From positions 111,560 through 175,559 of the forward strand of contig NZ_JAKNCJ010000005.1 of NCBI RefSeq assembly GCF_023509525.1: DNA of 64,000 bases, given 5' to 3'. The notes beneath the pieces are model-generated. The model searched no databases and had not been told where the DNA came from. It was given only the letters and a program-made list of their open reading frames with translations. Source of the stretch: Brachybacterium equifaecis (GTDB lineage Bacteria; Actinomycetota; Actinomycetes; Actinomycetales; Dermabacteraceae). Numbering within the stretch: the first letter of the stretch is position 1; each line of letters begins with the position of its first letter. Below are positions 58,353-64,000 of this stretch, piece after piece. A program made the position numbers and the translations under genes.

Positions 58353-59492
58353 TCAGCGTTCAACGGTCGCTCGAGGAAGCCGGATGGTGAAGACGGCTCC
58401 GCGCCCGGGCCCCTCACTGGCGGCAGCCATGGTCCCGCCGTGCGCATCCACGAGGGCGCGACTGATCGTCAAGCCGATTCCCGAGCCGGAGTTTTCGCGG
58501 GTGCGAGCGCTGTCGGCGCGGAAGAAGCGTTCGAACAGCCGCACCTGGTCACGCGCGGTGAAACCCTCACCGTCGTCGGACACCGCGATCTCCACCACGT
58601 CGCCGGTGGTGAGCGCTGAGAGAGTGACGGCGCCCCCGGGCGAGGTGTGCCGCAGGGCATTGCTCAGGAGGTTTCCGAGTACCTGGGCGAGGCGGTCCGG
58701 GTCGGCGTGAATGATCGGGGAGCGGCGCATAACGAAATCTCGTCGCAATGCCACACCCGCTGCCGCGAACCTCTCCTCCCATTCCTGGAGTGTTGAGTCC
58801 AGCAGGTCGCGGACCGACGTGGGCCGCAGCTCCACCGGGAGCTGTCCCTCTTCGGCACGGGACACCTCGCTGATGTCGTCGGCCAGCCGGGACAGGCGTA
58901 TGGTCTGACCGGCAAGGATGGGCATGGCCGCCTCCGGCTCGATGACACCATCAGCCATCGCCTCGTGATGTGCCGAGAGAGTCGCAATGGGAGTACGTAG
59001 CTCGTGGGCGAGGTCAGAGAGCAGCCGGCGGCGATTCTCTTCGACGGCATCTAGGCGTGCAGCCATGTCGTTGAGCGTGGCGGCCAGAGAGTCCAGCTCG
59101 GTTCCCGCACCGAGGGCGGGCACCCGAGTGGAGTAGTGGCCTCGGGAGAGTTCGTCCACGGCCAGGGTGAGGCGGTGGAGTGTCTGCCGGAGTCGTCGCG
59201 CCAGTCTCCAGGTGACCAGGCCTGCCGCTAGGAGGGAGACCACCAGTCCGACCCCCAGGGCGAGGGCGAGGGCGTCACGGTAGGCGCGCTCGATATGCAG
59301 AATCTCAGCGCTGCCCACCGGAAGAGCAGTCTGGAGCAGGTGATAGTGGAAGACGGCGGGTCCGATCATCACCGTCAGAGCGGTGATGCTGACGGCGCCG
59401 GCACACAGCACGATGAGCTGGCCGATCATCAAACGTGAGGCGAGGCTCGTGCCGGGGCGGGTCGTTCTGGCCGATGAGCGGGGATCAGTCAC
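58353..59492 (-). CDS. Sensor histidine kinase, copper-block two-component system
   Basis: A 379-residue membrane kinase. Helices at about 20-45 and 75-97 enclose a short external loop of about 30 residues, probably the sensor. A HAMP region follows, then DLAHELRTPIATLSAH (phospho-His) and the ATPase lobes NLLSNALRHTSPGG, VSDDGEGF and GSGIGLTISRALVDAHGG. GTG 59492 is chosen because it lies four bases after the regulator stop and follows GAGGG. The external loop lacks a His/Cys metal cluster, so the signal is not evident. Confidence 0.9.
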   Translation of the reverse strand: MTDPRSSARTTRPGTSLASRLMIGQLIVLCAGAVSITALTVMIGPAVFHYHLLQTALPVGSAEILHIERAYRDALALALGVGLVVSLLAAGLVTWRLARRLRQTLHRLTLAVDELSRGHYSTRVPALGAGTELDSLAATLNDMAARLDAVEENRRRLLSDLAHELRTPIATLSAHHEAMADGVIEPEAAMPILAGQTIRLSRLADDISEVSRAEEGQLPVELRPTSVRDLLDSTLQEWEERFAAAGVALRRDFVMRRSPIIHADPDRLAQVLGNLLSNALRHTSPGGAVTLSALTTGDVVEIAVSDDGEGFTARDQVRLFERFFRADSARTRENSGSGIGLTISRALVDAHGGTMAAASEGPGRGAVFTIRLPRATVER

Positions 59493-59496
59493 GCCC

Positions 59497-60210
59497 TCAC
59501 CCCTTCCCCATCCGGTACCCGATACCGCGGACCGTGATGACATACCGTGCCGAACCCGCTGTCTCGTCCAGTTTTCGTCGCAGGTTGGCAATATGCACAT
59601 CGACGAGATGGTCATCTCCGTTCCAGGTATCACCCCAGACGGCTTCCATCAGCTGGTGGCGGCTGAAGACCTGGCCCGGCCGACGGGCCAGGGTCATAAG
59701 CAGTCCCCTTTCGGTGGGGGTCAGCGGGACTGGTTGGCCAGCGAGCCGCACCTCCTGGGCGGCCGTATCGATCTCAAGCTCTCCGAATGCGCGCACGGTG
59801 CCCGAAGGAGCGGTCCCGGGCTCGGCGCGGGGCCGCCGCAGCACGGCCTGGACCCGGGCGACAAGTTCACGCACGCTGAACGGTTTGGTGAGGTAGTCAT
59901 CCGCACCCACCGACAGGCCCACCAGGCGATCAACCTCCTCTGATCGCGCCGTCGTGATCAGCACGTAGCAGTCGGAGAAGGCGCGGATCCTCCTCATCAC
60001 CTCCAAGCCATCGAGGCCAGGCAGGCCGAGATCGAGGATGATCACGTCCGGTGACAAGGCGCGGGCTACCTCCACCGCCTCCGGACCGCTTCGCGCGGTC
60101 CCCGTGGCGTAGCCGGCCTTCACGAGGTATGCCTTCACGACGTCCGAGAGCGCGACTTCGTCTTCGACAACGAGAACCGTCGCTGCAGCTCGAGCCGATT
60201 CACTCCTCAT
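59497..60210 (-). CDS. OmpR-family response regulator, copper block
   Basis: A 237-residue regulator. The receiver domain has VLVVEDEVALSD and the phospho-acceptor Asp near 56 (VIILDLGLPGLDG), with the conserved Lys in YLTKPFS. The C-terminal winged helix reads LTPTERGLLMTLARRPGQVFSRHQLMEAVWG, DDHLVDVHIANLRRKL and ITVRGIGYRM. ATG overlaps the copB end by 11 bases and follows GGAG. The direct repeat before ydhK is a plausible target. Confidence 0.93.
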   Translation of the reverse strand: MRSESARAAATVLVVEDEVALSDVVKAYLVKAGYATGTARSGPEAVEVARALSPDVIILDLGLPGLDGLEVMRRIRAFSDCYVLITTARSEEVDRLVGLSVGADDYLTKPFSVRELVARVQAVLRRPRAEPGTAPSGTVRAFGELEIDTAAQEVRLAGQPVPLTPTERGLLMTLARRPGQVFSRHQLMEAVWGDTWNGDDHLVDVHIANLRRKLDETAGSARYVITVRGIGYRMGKG

Positions 60211-62614
60211 GGGCTCCAGTCTGATCTCCGTTCCTGGGCGCCGTGGAGGTCCTGCTCGAGTCCGACCGGAAGCTGGCCGAGCCCGCGCGGCTCGAAGACT
60301 GGGTCGTCGACACCGAGGTCGAGCTCTCGCGGCCGGCCAGGCGCGCCGCGCTCTTGGCAGGGGTCAGATCCAGTCGGCGCAGCATCTGCGCATTCAAGGC
60401 CACAACGACAGTGGACAACGACATCAGGATCGCGCCGACCGACATGGGCAGTACGAATCCGATCGGCGCCAGGACACCGGCGGCCAGCGGAACGGCGGCG
60501 ATGTTGTACCCGGCAGCCCACCACAGGTTCTGCTTCATCTTGCGGTAACTGGCACGGGAGAGCTGGATCACCGAGAGTACCGAGCGGGGATCGTCGGAGG
60601 CCAGGATCACGCCGGCGGAGGCGATCGCGACGTCGGTGCCGGCACCGATCGCGATGCCGACGTCGGCCTGCGCGAGGGCGGGGGCATCGTTGACGCCGTC
60701 GCCGACCATCGCCACGGCTCGTCCGTCGCGCTGGAGCTCGAGGACCTTCTCGCTCTTGTGCTCCGGGCGCACCTGGGCGAAGACCTGGTCGATACCGAGC
60801 TCGCCGGCCACGGCGCGGGCAACGGGCTGGGCATCGCCCGTGATCATGACGACGCGGATTCCCAGCTCGTGCAGGGCATCGACGGCCTCGCGAGATTCCT
60901 GGCGCACTTCGTCGGCCAGGCCGATCGCTCCCGTGACCTGCCCGTCGAGGAGGACATGGAGGACGATCGCTCCGTCCGCGGACCACGGCCCGGTGGCCGG
61001 TAGCGGTCCCTGGCCGTGCTCGGCCAGGAGGTTGGGTCCGCCGACCTGGACGGTGCGCCCGTCCACGGTGGCGCTGACGCCGACCGCGGTGGTGGACTGG
61101 AACTCGGTGGCGCGCGGCACGTCGAGTCCGCGTTCCGCGGCAGCGGCGGTGATGGCGCGGGCGAGCGGGTGCTCGCTGTCGGCTTCGGCCGCGGCGGCCA
61201 GCGCGAGCAGCTCGTCCTCGCCCAGGGTGCGGACGGTGGTGACGTGGTTCAGGGCGGGCTCGCCCTTGGTCAGCGTGCCCGTCTTGTCGAACAGGACGGT
61301 GTCGATGGTGCGCATCCGCTCCAGGGCGGCACGCTCCTTGACCAGGACGCCGCCCTTCGCGGCCCGCTCGGTCGAGATGGACACCACCAGCGGGATCGCC
61401 AGACCCAGCGCGTGAGGGCAGGCGATGACCAGAACGGTGATCGCGCGGACCAGTGCACTCTCGGGCACCCCGACGACTGTCCACACGATCGCGGTGACGA
61501 TCGCCGCGATCAGCGCGTACCAGAACAGCCAGCCGGCGGCTCTGTCCGCGAGCAGCTGGGCCCGGGTCGTGGAGGATTGGGCGTTGGCGACCAGGCGCTG
61601 GATGCCCGACAGGGCGGTGTCCTCACCGATCGCGGTGACGCGCACGCGCAGCGCGTTGTCCGTGGCCACCGTGCCGGCGACGACCTGATCACCGATCTCG
61701 CGACGCACGGGGCTGGACTCGCCGGTGATCATCGACTCGTCGACGTCGGCGCCACCATCGATGACTTCCCCGTCGGCCGGGACCCGGCCACCGGGTCGCA
61801 CGATCACGACGTCTCCGAGCTGCAGCTCGGCCGGGGAAACCGCGACGATGTCCTCGCCCTCGATCTTCTCGGCCTGGTCGGGCAGGAGCGCGGCCAGGGA
61901 ATCCAGCGCGGAGGAGGTCTGCGCGAGGGAGCGCATCTCGAGCCAGTGGCCCAGCAGCATGATCACGATCAGGAGGGCGAGCTCCCACCAGAAATCGAGC
62001 TCGTGGGAGAGCAGTCCGAGGCTGGCGCCGAGCGAGGAAACGAAGGCGACCGTGATCGCCATCCCGATCAGGAGCATCATGCCGGGCTTGCGATCCCGGA
62101 TCTCCTCGACCGCGCCCGTCAGGAACGGTTTCCCGCCCCACAGGTACATGACCGTGCCCAGGACCGGCGAGACCCACCGCACCCAGGCCGCGTCCGGCAG
62201 CGCATAGCTGAGCAGGTCAGCGAACATCCCGTTCAGCAGCACCGTCGGGATAGCAAGGACGAACATGATCCAGAACAGCCGACGGAACATCCCCACGTGA
62301 TCACCATGACCCGCATGGCCCCCGTGACCCGACATGTCGTGCCCCGCGTGCGGGTCGTGGTGCTCGTGGCCCGCCATGTCGTGCTCACCGTGCCCGGTCA
62401 TGTCATGGCCGGTGTGAGTGGCGGTCGGCAGGGCATGCCCCTCGTGCGCCATCTGCTCGGCATCGTAGCCGCCATGACGGTCCCCGCCCGGCGGAGCGTC
62501 CGCCGGGCCGTGTGGGCCCGTGCCGCGGTGATGCCCGTGCTGGGCCATGTCGTGCCCGGCGTGGTCGGGTTCGGGGGTAACCGGGTGGTCGTGGTGGTGG
62601 TGGGGGGTGCTCAT
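60200..62614 (-). CDS. copB: Copper-exporting P1B-type ATPase with CPH motif (CopB-like)
   Basis: An 804-residue heavy-metal ATPase. The first 105 residues are a His/Met/Gly-rich metal-binding tail with many HDM and HGH units and no HMA domain. Eight helices follow, with the transport motif CPHALGLAIP (CPH rather than CPC), which places it in the P1B-3 group. Catalytic motifs are TGESSPV, DKTGTLTKG (phospho-Asp), SEHPLARAI and VGDGVNDAPAL. P1B-3 pumps export Cu(I)/Cu(II). AAGGGA lies before ATG; the copZ-like gene ends 50 bases upstream. Confidence 0.95.
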   Translation of the reverse strand: MSTPHHHHDHPVTPEPDHAGHDMAQHGHHRGTGPHGPADAPPGGDRHGGYDAEQMAHEGHALPTATHTGHDMTGHGEHDMAGHEHHDPHAGHDMSGHGGHAGHGDHVGMFRRLFWIMFVLAIPTVLLNGMFADLLSYALPDAAWVRWVSPVLGTVMYLWGGKPFLTGAVEEIRDRKPGMMLLIGMAITVAFVSSLGASLGLLSHELDFWWELALLIVIMLLGHWLEMRSLAQTSSALDSLAALLPDQAEKIEGEDIVAVSPAELQLGDVVIVRPGGRVPADGEVIDGGADVDESMITGESSPVRREIGDQVVAGTVATDNALRVRVTAIGEDTALSGIQRLVANAQSSTTRAQLLADRAAGWLFWYALIAAIVTAIVWTVVGVPESALVRAITVLVIACPHALGLAIPLVVSISTERAAKGGVLVKERAALERMRTIDTVLFDKTGTLTKGEPALNHVTTVRTLGEDELLALAAAAEADSEHPLARAITAAAAERGLDVPRATEFQSTTAVGVSATVDGRTVQVGGPNLLAEHGQGPLPATGPWSADGAIVLHVLLDGQVTGAIGLADEVRQESREAVDALHELGIRVVMITGDAQPVARAVAGELGIDQVFAQVRPEHKSEKVLELQRDGRAVAMVGDGVNDAPALAQADVGIAIGAGTDVAIASAGVILASDDPRSVLSVIQLSRASYRKMKQNLWWAAGYNIAAVPLAAGVLAPIGFVLPMSVGAILMSLSTVVVALNAQMLRRLDLTPAKSAARLAGRESSTSVSTTQSSSRAGSASFRSDSSRTSTAPRNGDQTGAHEE

Positions 62615-62664
62615 GGTGTCCCTTCCGCAAGGCCTCGGACGAGGCTGGGTGTTGCCGGGGTGGG

Positions 62665-62988
62665 TCAGGCGTCGGCCACGGTGTAGCCGGCCTCCGCGAC
62701 GGCGGCGCGGACGGCGGCCGGTGCGGCAGCTCCGGCCACGGTCACGGTGGAGATCCCACCGGGCGCCAGGTCGATCCGTACTTCCTCCACGCCCTCGAGA
62801 ACGGTGATTGCCGTGGTCACGCTGTCGGCGCAGTGACCACAGGTCATGCCCCGCACCGGATACGTCGTGGTCTCGGCCGCGGACGTCGCAGTCGCCTCAG
62901 CAGCGGCGCGGTCCTCCACCGGGGCGGTGGAGCAGCAGGAACAGCCGGTGGAAGCCATCGGCAGGGGTCGAAGTGTCTCGGGGCTCAT
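62665..62988 (-). CDS. copZ: Small HMA-domain copper chaperone (CopZ-like)
   Basis: A 107-residue protein. The N-terminus carries a cysteine cluster CSCC near residues 16-19. The C-terminal 65 residues are an HMA domain with the metal site GMTCGHCADSV. CopZ-type proteins deliver Cu(I) to ATPases or regulators; this ATPase lacks its own HMA domain, so the separate protein may serve it. GAGGAG precedes ATG. First gene behind the CsoR-like operator. Confidence 0.9.
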   Translation of the reverse strand: MSPETLRPLPMASTGCSCCSTAPVEDRAAAEATATSAAETTTYPVRGMTCGHCADSVTTAITVLEGVEEVRIDLAPGGISTVTVAGAAAPAAVRAAVAEAGYTVADA

Positions 62989-63048
62989 GAGGTACTCCTC
63001 GCATCAGAGGGTGCAGCAGCGGCGGAAACTGTCGTTGCTCCCCTCAGT

Positions 63049-63075
63049 TTTATACCCCCTGGGGGTATTTGGCAA
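63049..63075 (-). promoter_or_regulatory. Promoter of the copZ-copB operon
   Basis: On the minus strand TTGCCA (63070-63075) is a -35 box. The -10 is TATAAA (63049-63054, spacer 15) or TAAAAC (63047-63052, spacer 17). The spacer is filled by the palindrome described separately. Confidence 0.6.
63052..63068. promoter_or_regulatory. CsoR-like copper operator
   Basis: ATACCCCCTGGGGGTAT is a 17-base sequence with perfect 8-base inverted arms around one central base. It fits the G-tract palindrome bound by CsoR-type copper repressors. It lies between the -35 and -10 boxes of the copZ-copB promoter, where binding would block RNA polymerase and copper would release it. No csoR gene is in the window. 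Confidence 0.75.
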
Positions 63076-63277
63076 GTGATCCACTGCGGGAGCATGGGGT
63101 CGACCGGTCGCTCGGTGCCGGCTGCGCGGCTCTCGTCGGACACGCTCTCGTCCGCGATCGAAGAACGGCCGAGCCGGCCCGACCTGCTGCTCGCAGTTGC
63201 GTGCGGCGCCGCCATTAGGCCGTGTTGATCTAGTTCCGCTTCCGGTTCGTGGGGCTGGCGTGGGGTGAGATGCTGGC

Positions 63278-63799
63278 ATGGTGACAAGCATCGATTCGAC
63301 TTTCGCCTCCGCGATTCGGGGAACGTTCTATCGAGCGATTGATCCGAACTTCCGCGAGTTCGCGATCGCGGGATCGCGTTCGGTGGGCCGTTACTCGCGG
63401 GCGCACGAGCCGACGCTTTATCTGAGCTCGTCTGTTGACGGTGTCGAGGCCGCGATGATCGCTCACAAGGACGCCCGGTCGGTGGCGCTTGAGATCGTTG
63501 AGATCGATGTCGAGGCATCTGGCATCGTCGACCTCCGCGATGCGAACACTCTGGAGGCGGCCGGCATCGACCTCGCTGACGCGGTCGCTCCCTGGCAATA
63601 CATCGCTGCCGCCGGCGGAACGCCGTCGTCGTGGGCGGTGCGCGACCGTCTCCTCTAGGTCGGCGCAAACGGGCTGATCGACCCCTCGCGCAAGAGCCCG
63701 GGGCTCTGGCACCTGGTGCTGTTCCGCTGGAACCAGGCCGACGCACCCACCGTCCGACTGGGCGGAGCCCTGTCGCCGCTGCAGACTAGCGGGGAGTGA
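63278..63799 (+). pseudogene. RES-domain protein interrupted by TAG
   Basis: A 173-codon frame matching RES toxins (NAD+ phosphorylases). TFYRAIDPNF carries the conserved Arg19, GRYSRAHEPTLYLSSSVDGVEAAM holds the central block, and TAG stands at 63656-63658. The same frame continues to GLIDPSRKSPGLWHLVLFRWN, which carries the conserved Ser, and on to TGA at 63799. The lesion removes the Ser and the last strand. It would be a GAG/CAG/TGG to TAG change. No antitoxin gene of the Xre/MbcA type precedes it. Confidence 0.8.
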
Positions 63800-63850
63800 C
63801 GAGGTCGGTCTTGATCCAGATCAGCGTCGCGGAGAAGCAGATGCCGGCGC

Positions 63851-63903
63851 GGGACTGATGCACGATCAGGTCAAGGTGGGGCCTTGACCCTCGATCGTGG
63901 ACA
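63851..63903. repeat. IS end and hairpin at the right edge
   Basis: 23 bases (63851-63873) are identical to 49990-50012, the outer end of the split IS3 element. Overlapping it, CACGATCAGGTCAAGG and CCTTGACCCTCGATCGTG form an inverted repeat around TGGGG. The right part, inverted, resembles the 25-mers at 52504 and 52596. It is the left end of an IS that continues past the window. Confidence 0.65.
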
Positions 63904-63917
63904 CGGCGTCGGTTCGG

Positions 63918-64000
63918 TTATGCCGCTTCCGCGAGGGTAGCGGACGTGGTCGCCGCGTAGGCGTTCTCGTAGTTGTTCGGGGTGATCTGGCCGATCGCGG
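63918..64000 (-). CDS. C-terminal end of an IS3-type transposase, cut by the window edge
   Basis: 27 codons on the minus strand end GQITPNNYENAYAATTSATL plus AEAA and TAA. The pattern (PNNYENAY near the end) resembles tails of IS3 OrfB proteins and the small plus-strand remnant at 52532-52585. The rest of the element lies outside the window. Confidence 0.6.
   Translation of the reverse strand, partial: AIGQITPNNYENAYAATTSATLAEAA

Overview
The window is high-GC DNA with actinobacterial gene content: UPF0182 next to a PPA1309-family gene, lhr followed by nei, oligoribonuclease (orn), a YkoFEDC thiamine-precursor transporter under a TPP riboswitch, and actinobacterial tRNAs. With a complete mevalonate operon this points to a member of the Micrococcales, perhaps Dermabacteraceae/Brachybacterium-like; the genus is inference only.

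Bases 1-21 kb are ordinary chromosome. They hold a calpain-like cysteine protease, a DUF937 protein, initiator tRNA-Met, UPF0182, an SSB paralogue, superoxide dismutase, lhr-nei-ASCH, tRNA-Arg, the YkoFEDC operon with its riboswitch, and an oligoribonuclease fused in frame to an AGE-superfamily sugar epimerase/isomerase. tRNA-His closes the section.

Bases 21-47.5 kb are metabolic. A frameshifted tautomerase and chrA are followed by six tightly overlapping genes (mvk, mvaD, mvaK2, fni, hmgR, hmgS) that lead from HMG-CoA formation to IPP/DMAPP. Next come an NAD-binding reductase, a sugar module (GH3 beta-glycosidase with inverted domain order, divergent ABC importer, LacI regulator with a palindromic operator), DUF1846, GNAT, NYN-LOTUS, glycolipid-binding, inositol-phosphatase-like, HTH regulator, RraA and MFS genes. 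The section ends with an FAD monooxygenase broken by one TAG codon and a TetR gene.

At 47.5 kb the chromosome stops inside the 3' half of a tRNA-Lys gene, immediately followed by IS elements (47.5-55.5 kb): an IS3 element with a nonsense-broken transposase, an IS30 inside a deleted IS3 element, and another IS3 element. These frame a membrane protein of unknown function and a glutathione-independent formaldehyde dehydrogenase.

Bases 55.6-63.1 kb form a copper-resistance block of two convergent operons. ydhK-cueP-tlpA-ccdA (plus strand) encodes envelope copper-binding and thiol-redox proteins. copZ-copB-copR-copS (minus strand) encodes a small HMA metal chaperone, a CPH-type copper ATPase and a two-component system, preceded by a CsoR-like palindrome in the promoter. 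The window ends with a TAG-interrupted RES-domain gene and the end of another IS3-type transposase.
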